Origin: Dyella jiangningensis
GTDB taxonomy: Bacteria; Pseudomonadota; Gammaproteobacteria; Xanthomonadales; Rhodanobacteraceae
Direction: 5' to 3'
DNA length: 64,000 bases
NCBI RefSeq assembly: GCF_003264855.1
Contig: NZ_NFZS01000001.1
Location: forward strand, 1-64,000
Shown: positions 31,804-40,069 of the stretch, one piece after another
Numbering within the stretch: the first letter of the stretch is position 1
How the letters are laid out: the number at the start of each line of letters is the position of its first letter
Made by a program: the position numbers and the translations under genes
The notes under the pieces: generated by a model
What the model saw: only the letters and a program-made list of their open reading frames with translations
Told to the model about the DNA's origin: nothing
Databases searched by the model: none

Positions 31804-31833
31804 CCCCTGCTGACAACACGTTGGCAGCAGGGG
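31804..31833. other. Stable hairpin upstream of DJ-1-like gene
   Basis: CCCCTGCTG (31804-31812) pairs with CAGCAGGGG (31825-31833); inside, CAA and TTG can pair further. No T-run follows. It could be part of a leader or a regulator site. Confidence 0.4.
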
Positions 31834-31842
31834 GTCCCCACA

Positions 31843-31856
31843 CTGACGGCCGTCAG
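31843..31856. promoter_or_regulatory. 14-bp palindrome upstream of DJ-1-like gene
   Basis: CTGACGGCCGTCAG is a perfect uninterrupted palindrome 14 bp before the start codon at 31871 and next to the ribosome-binding GGAGGGAG. The position suits a repressor operator. Confidence 0.5.
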
Positions 31857-31870
31857 AAGGAGGGAGTCTT

Positions 31871-32488
31871 ATGCGCGACACGGTGTATTTCCTGGCGTTC
31901 GACGGTTTTGCGGACTGGCATGCGGCGCATGCGCTCTGCGAGATCCGCCGCCCGGGCGAATGGCAGTTGAAGACGGTGGGCTTTTCCCTGCAGCCGGTGC
32001 TCTCGATGGGCGGGCTGCGCGTGGTGCCCGAATTGACCCTGGACCGGCTGGACCTGCAGCGCGCGGCGATGCTGATCGTGCCGGGCGGTTACCTGTGGGA
32101 ACACGGGCATGGCGACGAAGCGGTGGAAGCCGTGCGTCGCGTGCATGCCGCCGGCGCGCCGGTGGCCGCCGTCGACAGCGGAGTGCTGGTGCTGGCCCGG
32201 GCCGGTTTGCTGGATGCCTGCCGTCATACCGGCAGCTGGCCCGGCCACATCGGCGCCCATGTGCCTGGTTATGCGGGCGCCGATCAGTTCGACCCGACCG
32301 TGCTCGCGGTCAGCGACGGCGGCACGATCACCGCGAGCCAGCTCGGCAGCGTGGAGTTCGCCCGCGAAGTGATTCGCACGCTCGATCTCTACAGCCCCAG
32401 CGACCGCGAGCACTGGTACCGCCTGTTCAAGCACGCCCTGCCGCCGCCGTGGTGTGCAGGCGACGCCGCCACCGCCGTGGCGGCCTGA
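31871..32488 (+). CDS. DJ-1/PfpI-family protein lacking the usual cysteine
   Basis: The 205-aa product has the DJ-1/PfpI (class I glutamine amidotransferase-like) fold signature: an opening VYFLAFDGFADWHAAHAL, the strand-turn MLIVPGGYLWEHG and the elbow PVAAVDSGVLVLARAGLLD followed by RHT. In most relatives the elbow reads AICxxTxALAxAGLLDG with a nucleophilic cysteine; here D102-S103 stand there, so the classic Cys chemistry is missing. Function is unknown. It is the first gene of a compact run (67-aa protein, GFA, GST) that looks like a small-molecule stress or detoxification operon. The ATG follows GGAGGGAG. Confidence 0.8.
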   Translation: MRDTVYFLAFDGFADWHAAHALCEIRRPGEWQLKTVGFSLQPVLSMGGLRVVPELTLDRLDLQRAAMLIVPGGYLWEHGHGDEAVEAVRRVHAAGAPVAAVDSGVLVLARAGLLDACRHTGSWPGHIGAHVPGYAGADQFDPTVLAVSDGGTITASQLGSVEFAREVIRTLDLYSPSDREHWYRLFKHALPPPWCAGDAATAVAA

Positions 32489-32501
32489 CGAGGAGGATGT
32501 C

Positions 32502-32705
32502 ATGCCGTTTCCGATGGGAAAGATCCTGATGGCCTACCGCCCGCTCTATCTGCGCGGCCTGTTGATGGATGGCCAGTACACCTTGCCCGCCACGACGCAG
32601 CAACCGGTCGCCGGCAAGCGCGAGAAAACGCCCAGTACCGAAGTGAAGACCGAGCGCATGCCCAAGGTCATCGCCAGCAAGCCACTGCACGGAGCCATGC
32701 CATGA
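32502..32705 (+). CDS. Small basic protein of unknown function (67 aa)
   Basis: I do not recognise this 67-aa product. It begins MPFPMGKILMAYRPLYLRGL, has no clear membrane segment, and its second half is rich in Lys, Arg, Thr and Pro. Its reality is supported by an excellent ribosome-binding site (AGGAGG, 7 bp before the ATG), a 13-bp gap from the previous gene and a 4-bp ATGA overlap with the next, meaning translational coupling. It may be an accessory factor of the DJ-1-like or GFA protein; that is a guess from position. Confidence 0.65.
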   Translation: MPFPMGKILMAYRPLYLRGLLMDGQYTLPATTQQPVAGKREKTPSTEVKTERMPKVIASKPLHGAMP

Positions 32706-33106
32706 GCCGCATCTACCACGGCAGTTGCCACTGCGGCGCCGTCCGCTATGAAGCGGAGCTGGATCTCGCCGCCGGCACGGGGCGCTGCAACTGTTCCATC
32801 TGCCGCAAGCTGCGCTTCTGGGGCGCCATGACCAAGCCCGAGTCGTTCCGCCTGCTCAGCGGCGAAGACGCGCTCACCGATTACCAGTTCAACACCAAGA
32901 GCGCGCACAACGTGTTCTGCCGGCATTGCGGCGTGCACGCCTTCCATCGCGGCTATGTGGAAGAAATCGGTGGCGCGTACGTCTCGATCAACGTGGCCTG
33001 CCTGGACGATGTGAGCGATGAGGAATGGGCTGCCGCGCCGGTCCACTACGCCGACGGCCGCGACAACAACTGGCGCGAGACGCCAGCGGTGACCAGCTAC
33101 CTGTAA
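32702..33106 (+). CDS. GFA-family zinc protein (glutathione-dependent formaldehyde-activating type)
   Basis: The 134-aa product carries the zinc-binding cysteine pattern of the GFA/CENP-V fold: C9 and C11 (GSCHCGAVRYEAEL), C29, C31 and C34 (RCNCSICRK), C73 and C76 (VFCRHCGVHAF). The founding member, Gfa, speeds S-hydroxymethylglutathione formation from formaldehyde and glutathione, but most family members are uncharacterised. It overlaps the preceding small gene by 4 bp and precedes a glutathione S-transferase gene by 22 bp, so glutathione-linked chemistry is likely. Confidence 0.88.
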   Translation: MSRIYHGSCHCGAVRYEAELDLAAGTGRCNCSICRKLRFWGAMTKPESFRLLSGEDALTDYQFNTKSAHNVFCRHCGVHAFHRGYVEEIGGAYVSINVACLDDVSDEEWAAAPVHYADGRDNNWRETPAVTSYL

Positions 33107-33128
33107 TCCACCACGAGGGATAGCCGTC

Positions 33129-33758
33129 ATGACCACGCCACGCGTCACGTTCTATCACGCACCCAACAGCCGCTCCGGCGGCACGCGCGCGTTGCTCGAG
33201 GAGCTCGGCGTCGAGTACGACATGCACGTGCTCAACTTCAAGCACAACGAGCAGCGCCAGCCGCCGTACACGGATGTGAATCCGATGGGCAAGGTGCCGG
33301 CCATCTGGCACAACGGCGCCCTCGTCACCGAGCAACCGGCGGTGTACCTGTATCTCGCGGATCTCTATCCGGAGAAGGGACTCGCGCCAGCCATCGGCGA
33401 TCCGTTGCGCGGACCGTACCTGCGCTGGATGGTGTTCTATGGTTCGAGCTTCGAGCCCGCGCTGGTGGATCGTGCAATGAAGCGGGAGCCCGTGCAGCCG
33501 TCGACGTGTCCCTACGGCGATTGGGACACCATGTTCAACACGCTGGTGGCGCAGCTCGAACGCGGGCCGTACATGCTGGGCGAACGCTTCAGCGCGCTCG
33601 ACGTGTTGTGGGGCAGTGCGCTGCGCTGGACCACGCTGTTCAAGCTGGTGCCGGAACTGCCGGTGATCACGACGTACGTCGAACGCATCGCCTCGCGTCC
33701 GGCCATGCAGCGCGCCGCAGCGCTGGATGCCGAGCTGGCGGCAGCGCAGGCGGCGTGA
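33129..33758 (+). CDS. Glutathione S-transferase family protein
   Basis: The 209-aa product has an N-terminal thioredoxin-like GST domain (VTFYHAPNSRSGGTRALLEELG, with the cis-proline region NPMGKVPAIWHNG and the glutathione-contact ALVTEQPAVYLYLADLYP) and a C-terminal helical domain (MLGERFSALDVLWGSALRW). The serine-rich motif NSRSGG at the active-site position suggests a Ser or similar catalytic residue. It is the last gene of the DJ-1-like/GFA run and is followed by a 189-bp gap without a recognised feature before the YafY-type regulator. Confidence 0.9.
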   Translation: MTTPRVTFYHAPNSRSGGTRALLEELGVEYDMHVLNFKHNEQRQPPYTDVNPMGKVPAIWHNGALVTEQPAVYLYLADLYPEKGLAPAIGDPLRGPYLRWMVFYGSSFEPALVDRAMKREPVQPSTCPYGDWDTMFNTLVAQLERGPYMLGERFSALDVLWGSALRWTTLFKLVPELPVITTYVERIASRPAMQRAAALDAELAAAQAA

Positions 33759-33947
33759 GGTCGTGACTATTTCCCACCGCCATCCTCGTGCAAGCGGAAG
33801 CCTGCTGCCTGACGTCCTCGCAGGAGACGTCAAGGCCGCTCTGTCTTCCCTTGCGCAGGGATGACGGCCGAGGTATCGCCGCATGATGTCCCGCAACCGT
33901 GACTCCCGGCGCTGGCCGCGACCCGGCCACTCGGCCATCATGCACCG

Positions 33948-34655
33948 ATGCGTCGCGCCGACCGACTCTTCCTCATCATCCACGCCCTGCGCGGGCGCCG
34001 TACCGCGCTGCAGGCGCGCCAGCTCGCCGGCACGCTCGGTGTTTCGTTGCGCACCGTCTATCGCGACGTGGCCGACTTGCAGCTTTCGGGCGTACCCATC
34101 GAAGGCGAAGCCGGCGTCGGTTATCTCTTGCGCAAGGGCTCGGATATCCCGCCGCTGATGTTCACCGCCGACGAACTCGAATCGCTGGTGGTCGGCACGC
34201 GCTTCGTGCGCGCCTTCGCCGGACAGAAGCTGGCCGAAAGCGCGCAGGCCGCTCTGCTGAAGATCGAAGCCGTGCTGCCCGCCGACCTGCGCGATCGGGC
34301 CACGCGCACGCGCATCTACGCGCCGATCTGGCGCGACCAGACCAAGACCGATTTCGCCGCGTTGATCGATCGCCTCAACGCTGCCATCACCGACAGCCAG
34401 GTGCTGAGGCTGGAATACGCCGACGAAGCGGGGCGTGAAAGCATGCGCGAGGTTGAGCCGCTATGCCTCGCTTTCTGGGGCGGTGCGTGGACGCTCGGCA
34501 CCTGGTGCCGCCTGCGCGTCGGCTTCCGCAACTTCCGGCCGGATCGCATTCGCCAATGCACGATCACGGGTGAGCGCTTCGGCAGCGAAGACGGACGCAA
34601 CCTTGATGCGTACCTGCAGGCGATGCGGGGCTATTACGAGGGAATGGAAGGGTAG
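33948..34655 (+). CDS. YafY/WYL-family transcriptional regulator
   Basis: The 235-aa product begins with an HTH_11 winged helix (RADRLFLIIHALRGRRTALQARQLAGTLGVSLRTVYRDVADL) and the usual following strand IEGEAGVGYLLRKG, then a WYL-type ligand-binding region in the second half (LEYADEAGRESMREVEPLCLAFWGGAWTLGTWCRLR-like, with WYL replaced by WGG). Such regulators bind small ligands or nucleic acid. Positioned directly after the GST gene, it may control that operon, for example at the palindrome 31843-31856; this is inference. The first ATG, at 33948, fits the family N-terminus. Confidence 0.88.
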   Translation: MRRADRLFLIIHALRGRRTALQARQLAGTLGVSLRTVYRDVADLQLSGVPIEGEAGVGYLLRKGSDIPPLMFTADELESLVVGTRFVRAFAGQKLAESAQAALLKIEAVLPADLRDRATRTRIYAPIWRDQTKTDFAALIDRLNAAITDSQVLRLEYADEAGRESMREVEPLCLAFWGGAWTLGTWCRLRVGFRNFRPDRIRQCTITGERFGSEDGRNLDAYLQAMRGYYEGMEG

Positions 34656-34710
34656 GGTGTGCTGCGCAAAGCAGGCGTGTCGCCCAACCTGAAGGCGCAC
34701 CTCCGCTCCT

Positions 34711-35008
34711 TGTAGGAGCGCACCCAGTGCGCGACAGCCTTTCGCGTCTGTCCCCATGTTCGTCATCCCGGCGCAGGCCGGGACCCAGTACCGTCGGTCT
34801 TCGACTGTTGCGATACCGCCAACGGGCGCCTTTGGCCGTAGCGAGTCCCATGGGATGCGGTAGGCGTTCGACAGCACGGCCTCCCTCTGTAGGAGCGCAC
34901 CCAGTGCGCGATTCGCCACCTTAGATGTGCAGCAACCACACGGCGTTGCAGCCGCCACACTGAGGCCAGTGCACCACTCTGCGGTCGCGCACTGGGTGCG
35001 CTCCTACA
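34711..35008. repeat. Cluster of three REP-like elements
   Basis: Copies lie at 34711-34734 and 34888-34911 (both plus) and 34985-35008 (minus). They take up much of the 532-bp gap between the YafY-type gene and the SulP gene. No gene is recognised in the gap; the open frames crossing it translate repeat DNA. Confidence 0.85.
34766..34783. repeat. Second dispersed-repeat type (TCATCCCGGC hairpin)
   Basis: TCCCGGC-GCAG-GCCGGGA is a hairpin within a CGTCATCCCGGCGCAGGCC context that is common as an intergenic repeat in xanthomonads and relatives. It sits between two REP-like copies. Confidence 0.6.
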
Positions 35009-35187
35009 GGGGAAGAGATGGCGCGGATGCCTTGAGGAAACCATCCGTCCGCCATCGAAGCGCTGCATGCAACACACACACACCTGCCGTGCATGACGCA
35101 CCGCAAAACGCACGCCTCGGCATGCAAACCCCTATCCACCGCCCCGCTTCAGTTACCCTCATCTCCGCCGACGCGCCGGAGCCATCG

Positions 35188-36849
35188 ATGCCCGTGACCG
35201 AGAATCCCCCCGTTGCCTCGTCCTGGCATCTGGACCTCGTGTCCGGCCTCTCCATTGCGGGACTGCTGTTGCCCGAGGCGGTGGCTTATTCGGGCATCGC
35301 CAACCTTCCGCCGCAGGCGGGCGTGATCGCGTTGTTCGTGGGGCTGGTCGTCTATGGGCTGCTGGGGCATAGCCGCTACGCGATCGTTTCCGCCACCTCG
35401 TCATCGGCGGCGGTGCTGGCGGCGGGGACGTTGGCGTTGGCGGGTGGGGACCTGGCGTCGCGCGCGGCCGTTGGCGCCACGCTGGTGCTGCTGGCGGGCC
35501 TGTGTTTCCTGATTGCCGGTGCGGCCCGCCTGGGTGGGCTTTCGCACCTCATCGCGCGGCCCGTGCTGCGCGGTTACACCTTCGGGCTGGCCTGCGTGAT
35601 CGCGCTCAAGCAGCTGCCGCATCTGTTCGGCGTGGCCGATCTGCATGGCGATTTCGTGCCGAAACTCGTGCTGGATCTGGCCACCGTGTCGCCGCAGATG
35701 AAGCTGGCCTCGGTGGCTACGGGCGTGCTTGCGCTGCTGCTGTTGTTCGCCGGGGAACGGTGGCGCCGGCTGCCGGGAAGCCTTGCGGTGATCGTGCTCG
35801 GCGTGGCGGCTTCGGCCTGGCTGGAAACGCAGGGCGTGGCGTTGACCGGGCGCATCGACCTGGTGCAGGCGCTGGGCTGGCCGCGGTGGCCGCAGAGTGG
35901 GGAGTGGCTTCCCAGCGTGGAACTGGCCGCGGCGTTGCTGCTGATCCTCTACGCCGAGTCGTACAGCTCGATTCGTGGCTTCGCGCTCAAGCATGGCGAC
36001 AAGGTGGAACCGAACCGCGACCTCGTCGTGCTGGGCATCGCCAACGTGGTGTCCGGCGCGCTGCATGGCATGCCGGTCGGTGCCGGCTATTCCGCCACCT
36101 CGGCCAATGAGGCGGCGGGGGCGCGTTCGCGCTGGTCCGGCCTGATCGCGGCGGGCACGGTGCTGGCGCTGGTGCTGTTCGCGTTGCGCTGGATCGAGCG
36201 CATTCCGCAGCCGGTGCTGGCTGCCATCGTGATCCACGCGGTGAGCAAATCGCTGCGCGTGTCGACCTTTGCGCCGTACCTGCGCTGGCATCGCGATCGC
36301 CTGGTCGCGCTGGCGTCGGTGGTGGCGGTGTTGTCCTTCGGCATCCTCAACGGCTTGCTGTTCGCCATCGCCTTCAGCCTCATGATGCTGTTGCGCCAGT
36401 TGGCGACGCCGCGGCTGAGCGTCCTGGGCCGCCTTGCCGACGGCCACGATTTCGTCGACATCGCGCAGCATCCACAGGCGGCGCCGACGATGGACATGCT
36501 GATCCTTCGCCCCGAAGAGCCGTTGTTCTTCGCCAATGCCGAATCGGTGCTGGTGCAGGCGCGGCACCGCGTCGAAGCGCAGCAAGGGTTGCGGCGGGTG
36601 ATCCTCAGCCTGGAGGAATCGCCCGATCTCGACGGCACCGTGCTCGAAGCGCTGGGCGACTTCGCCGCTTGGCTGGACGCTCGTGGCATCGAGTTGCGCG
36701 TGGCACGATTGAAGGACGCGGCCCGCGACGCACTGATGCGCATGGCGCTACCCCAGCTTCCGCCACAGGCGCTGGACGACTGGAGCGTAGAGGATGCCGT
36801 GTTGGCGCCCGCGCCTGCCTCTTCTTCTTTGGCCAAGGGAAAACCGTAG
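35188..36849 (+). CDS. SulP-family anion transporter with STAS domain
   Basis: The 553-aa product has about ten to twelve membrane helices with the SulP motifs VSGLSIAGLLLPEAVAYSGIANLPPQAG and AVSKSLRVSTF, and a C-terminal cytosolic STAS domain (about residues 435-535; DMLILRPEEPLFFANAE, VILSLEESPDLDGTVLEALG). Family members carry sulfate, bicarbonate or dicarboxylates; the substrate cannot be told here. I chose the ATG at 35188, preceded by GGAG with 6-bp spacing, over in-frame starts at 34927 or 35122 that would translate repeats. The next gene starts at the base shared with this stop codon. Confidence 0.9.
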   Translation: MPVTENPPVASSWHLDLVSGLSIAGLLLPEAVAYSGIANLPPQAGVIALFVGLVVYGLLGHSRYAIVSATSSSAAVLAAGTLALAGGDLASRAAVGATLVLLAGLCFLIAGAARLGGLSHLIARPVLRGYTFGLACVIALKQLPHLFGVADLHGDFVPKLVLDLATVSPQMKLASVATGVLALLLLFAGERWRRLPGSLAVIVLGVAASAWLETQGVALTGRIDLVQALGWPRWPQSGEWLPSVELAAALLLILYAESYSSIRGFALKHGDKVEPNRDLVVLGIANVVSGALHGMPVGAGYSATSANEAAGARSRWSGLIAAGTVLALVLFALRWIERIPQPVLAAIVIHAVSKSLRVSTFAPYLRWHRDRLVALASVVAVLSFGILNGLLFAIAFSLMMLLRQLATPRLSVLGRLADGHDFVDIAQHPQAAPTMDMLILRPEEPLFFANAESVLVQARHRVEAQQGLRRVILSLEESPDLDGTVLEALGDFAAWLDARGIELRVARLKDAARDALMRMALPQLPPQALDDWSVEDAVLAPAPASSSLAKGKP

Positions 36850-38630
36850 TGACCCATACGATTCGCATGACCTGGCTGGCTGCCGCCGCCCTCGCACTCG
36901 CCGCGCCCGCCTGGGCCGCACAGGACGCCGCCAGCCGCTTCAAGCAGATCTATGACCAGGAATGGACCTGGCGCAACGGGCAGGCAGGCATTGCTTCCTC
37001 GGGCGAGGCCACGCCCAACGGCGGCCGGCTCGACAACGTGGACGCCGCCAGCCAGCAGAAGCGCCAGGACTACTGGCAGAAGGTGCTGAAGGATCTCGAC
37101 GGCGTCGACGTGAAGCAGCTGTCGCCGGAAGACCAGGTCAACTACGCGATCTACCGCGCGCAGATCCAGAACCTGCTCGCCGTGCAGACGTTCAAGCAGT
37201 GGCAGATGCCGTTCAACAGCGACTCGGCGTTCTGGAGCGACCTCGGCTACGTGCTCGAAGGCGACAACCTGCGCACCGAGCCGGACTACAAGCGCTACAT
37301 CGAGCGTCTGGGCCAAGTGCCGTCGTACTTCAACCAGCAGATCGACAACATGCGCGACGGCCTCGCGCGCGGCTTCAGTGTGCCGCGCGAAGTGCTCAAC
37401 GGCCGCGATGTGTCGATCGCCTCGGTGGCCGAACTGAAGGACCCGACCAAGAGCAGCTTCTACAAGCCGTTCGAGAAGATGCCGACCTCCATCGCGCCAG
37501 CCGACGCGGCAAAGCTGCAGGACGAGGCGAAGCAGGCGATCGGCAGCAAGGTGATCCCCGCCTACGGCACCCTGCTCACCTTCTTCCGCAATGAGTACGT
37601 GCCCAAGGCGCGCACCACGCTCGCCGCGGAAGCGATGCCCGACGGCAAGGCGTGGTATCGCCAGCAGATCGTCGAGTACACCACGCTCGATCTCGATCCC
37701 GACACCATCCACCAGGTCGGCCTGGACCAGGTGGCGAAGATCCACGCCGAGATGGTGAAGACCATGCAGGAGACGGGCTTCAAGGGAAGCTTCGCCGAGT
37801 TCCTGCACTTCCTGCGCACCGACCCGCAGTTCTACGCCAAGACACCCGACGAACTGCTGATGCGCAGCGCGTGGGTGGCCAAGCAGGTGGACGGCCAGCT
37901 CGGCAAGGAATTCGGCCGCCTGCCGCGCCAGCGTTTCGCCATCGTGCCGGTGCCGGCGGATATCGCGCCGTACTACACCTCGGGCCGCGGCGGCGCCGGC
38001 AGCTATCTGGTCAATACCTATGACCTGCCGTCGCGTCCGCTCTACAACGTCGCCGCGCTGACCCTGCACGAATCAGCGCCGGGCCATTCGCTGCAGCTCG
38101 CGCTGGCGGCGGAACAGAAGGGACAGCCGGCGTTCCGCCGCGAGGGCTACATCTCCGCCTTCGGCGAGGGCTGGGGCCTGTATTCCGAATACCTCGGCAA
38201 CGAGATGGGCATCTACAAGACGCCCTACGACCGCTTCGGCTATCTCACCTACCAGATGTGGCGCGCGTGTCGTCTCGTCGTCGACACCGGCATCCATCAC
38301 CTCGGTTGGACGCGCCAGCAGGCGATCGACTTCATGACGCAGAACACTGCGTTGTCCGATCGCGAGATCGCCAACGAAGTCGACCGCTACATCAGCTGGC
38401 CGGGCCAGGCGCTGTCCTACGAGCTGGGCTACCTGAAGATGCGGGAGCTGCGCCAGAAGGCCGAACAGGCATTGGGCACGAAGTTCGACGTGCGCCACTT
38501 CCACGACACCATCCTGCAGCTCGGCTCCGTGCCGCTGCCGGTGCTGGAAAAGCGCATCGACCGTTTCATCGCCGACGGCGGCCCCGAGCCGGATTTCGGC
38601 TGCGACTGCGCGAAGTCCAAGGCGCCGTAA
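36849..38630 (+). CDS. DUF885 exported metallopeptidase-like protein
   Basis: The 593-aa product has a signal peptide (TWLAAAALALAAPAWA, cleavage before AQDAA) and the hallmark HESAPGH motif of DUF885 proteins (H407 to H413), resembling a split HExxH zinc site, with EGWGLYSEYLG downstream. Members are suspected peptidases acting outside the cytoplasm. The GTG at 36849 overlaps the sulP stop codon by one base (TAGTG) and follows AAGGGA at good spacing; an ATG at 36867 is possible but lacks a ribosome-binding site. The overlap suggests co-expression with the SulP transporter. Confidence 0.88.
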   Translation: MTHTIRMTWLAAAALALAAPAWAAQDAASRFKQIYDQEWTWRNGQAGIASSGEATPNGGRLDNVDAASQQKRQDYWQKVLKDLDGVDVKQLSPEDQVNYAIYRAQIQNLLAVQTFKQWQMPFNSDSAFWSDLGYVLEGDNLRTEPDYKRYIERLGQVPSYFNQQIDNMRDGLARGFSVPREVLNGRDVSIASVAELKDPTKSSFYKPFEKMPTSIAPADAAKLQDEAKQAIGSKVIPAYGTLLTFFRNEYVPKARTTLAAEAMPDGKAWYRQQIVEYTTLDLDPDTIHQVGLDQVAKIHAEMVKTMQETGFKGSFAEFLHFLRTDPQFYAKTPDELLMRSAWVAKQVDGQLGKEFGRLPRQRFAIVPVPADIAPYYTSGRGGAGSYLVNTYDLPSRPLYNVAALTLHESAPGHSLQLALAAEQKGQPAFRREGYISAFGEGWGLYSEYLGNEMGIYKTPYDRFGYLTYQMWRACRLVVDTGIHHLGWTRQQAIDFMTQNTALSDREIANEVDRYISWPGQALSYELGYLKMRELRQKAEQALGTKFDVRHFHDTILQLGSVPLPVLEKRIDRFIADGGPEPDFGCDCAKSKAP

Positions 38631-38803
38631 TCCATCCGCGTTTCCCTCTCTTCGCCGGGACGCCGCGAGCGTGCCCCGCGTGGAGAGAGGGATGTGCCCG
38701 GAAACATCGAGAAGCGGTCCAAGCGCGACCCGCGCCAGTTTCCCGAGAAATACCGTTAAGCTCCAACGCCATCGCCGGGCACCGTTTCAGGGGGAATGGG
38801 GTG

Positions 38804-40039
38804 ATGAGTGACATGCAGGGAGTGCTGGACAAGGGTTGGCACAAGGACATCCGTTACCCGGTGGTCTACCGGGTAACCACCACGCAAAAGATCGCCTGCG
38901 GATTTCTGGGTTTGTTGTTCGGCGCCATGGGCATCGGCCTGTTCTATCTGGCGCAGAACGGACGCTCCGGCGATGCCTCCGGCGCATTGCTCGGTTTCGT
39001 CGCCATCGGTTTTCTGGCTATTCCCGTCTGCGCCCTGTTTTACGCCATGAATGCCCGGGTGACCCTGGAGGCGCGGGCCATCGAAGTTCGCGGTGCCTTT
39101 GGTACGCGACGATTGGAGACGAGGGACATCGCAGGGCGTCGCCTGGTGACCGGGCGAAACGTGGTGTATCCCTTGATCGTGGTAAAGGAAGGACGTCCGC
39201 TCAGGCTTGTCCGATCGACCTTCGGCCTCGACGACCGCTTCAACGCGTGGTTCAACGCCTTGCCCGACCTCGACGAGCAGGAACGCGCTTCCACCCTTGC
39301 GCTGGTCGAGCAGGACGTCACGCTCGGCGGCAACGCGCAGGAGCGCCTGGCGAAACTGGCAAAGGCCAAGCAGGCCGCCAAGGTGCTCAATGTCCTCCCG
39401 CTGGTCCTGCTGGCATGGGGCTACCTGTATCCCCGGCCGTATGGCGCGATGGTGGCCTGCGCCGCGTTGATGCCGTGGGTGGCGATCGGTCTTTCGTGGG
39501 CGAAGCCGAACCTGTTCCAGCTCGATGGCAAGCAGAGCGACGTGCGCCCGAACCTCGCAAGCCTGCTGATCATGCCGCCGCTGGTGCTGGGGATGCGCGC
39601 ACTGTTCGACGTCCATGTGATCGACCTGCAGCCATTGCTCTTGGGCGGCCTCGCCCTGGGGCTGCCGCTGTGCCTGGCGGTCATCATGGCGCCGAAGGCT
39701 GCTACGTCCGCGACCAAGAAGCCATGGGTGCTGCCGCTGGTCATGCTGCCCTTCATGGCGGCCTACGGGGTCGGCCTGCTGGCACTCGGCGATACGATCT
39801 GGGACGACGCCCCGGTCCAGGTGTTCCGCACCTCCATCACCGGCAAGCACGTGAGCCACGGCAAATCCACCACCTACGAGGTGTACCTGGCGCCGTGGGG
39901 CGACACGAGAGGCGAGGACAGCATCCGCGTGTCGCGCGCCTACTTTGACGCCGTGAGGCAGGGCGATCCGGCCTGCGTCCGCCTTCATCCCGGCAGGTTC
40001 GGATTGCGCTGGACGCAGCTGGGCAGCTGCAGCCCGTAG
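38804..40039 (+). CDS. Multi-pass membrane protein of unknown function
   Basis: I do not recognise the family of this 411-aa product. Two membrane helices near residues 30-50 and 60-80 precede a segment of about 80 residues that looks like a PH-type beta sandwich (VTLEARAIEVRGAFGTRRLE, VYPLIVVKEGRPLRLVRSTFGLDDRF). A linker rich in Ala, Lys and Glu follows, then about six helices (about 190-345) and a C-terminal extracytosolic tail (VFRTSITGKHVSHGKSTTYE) ending LGSCSP. The ATG at 38804 lies 173 bp after the DUF885 gene behind a G-rich stretch. It may be a membrane-stress or transport accessory; no function is claimed. Confidence 0.7.
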   Translation: MSDMQGVLDKGWHKDIRYPVVYRVTTTQKIACGFLGLLFGAMGIGLFYLAQNGRSGDASGALLGFVAIGFLAIPVCALFYAMNARVTLEARAIEVRGAFGTRRLETRDIAGRRLVTGRNVVYPLIVVKEGRPLRLVRSTFGLDDRFNAWFNALPDLDEQERASTLALVEQDVTLGGNAQERLAKLAKAKQAAKVLNVLPLVLLAWGYLYPRPYGAMVACAALMPWVAIGLSWAKPNLFQLDGKQSDVRPNLASLLIMPPLVLGMRALFDVHVIDLQPLLLGGLALGLPLCLAVIMAPKAATSATKKPWVLPLVMLPFMAAYGVGLLALGDTIWDDAPVQVFRTSITGKHVSHGKSTTYEVYLAPWGDTRGEDSIRVSRAYFDAVRQGDPACVRLHPGRFGLRWTQLGSCSP

Positions 40040-40069
40040 TCGCACCGGCCCCGCCTTGGCTGGCGAAGC

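Noticed and set aside
34927..35187. Extended N-terminus of the SulP transporter
   Set aside because: The extension translates a REP-like element (AHWVRSYRG) and low-complexity DNA; the ATG at 35188 has the ribosome-binding site.
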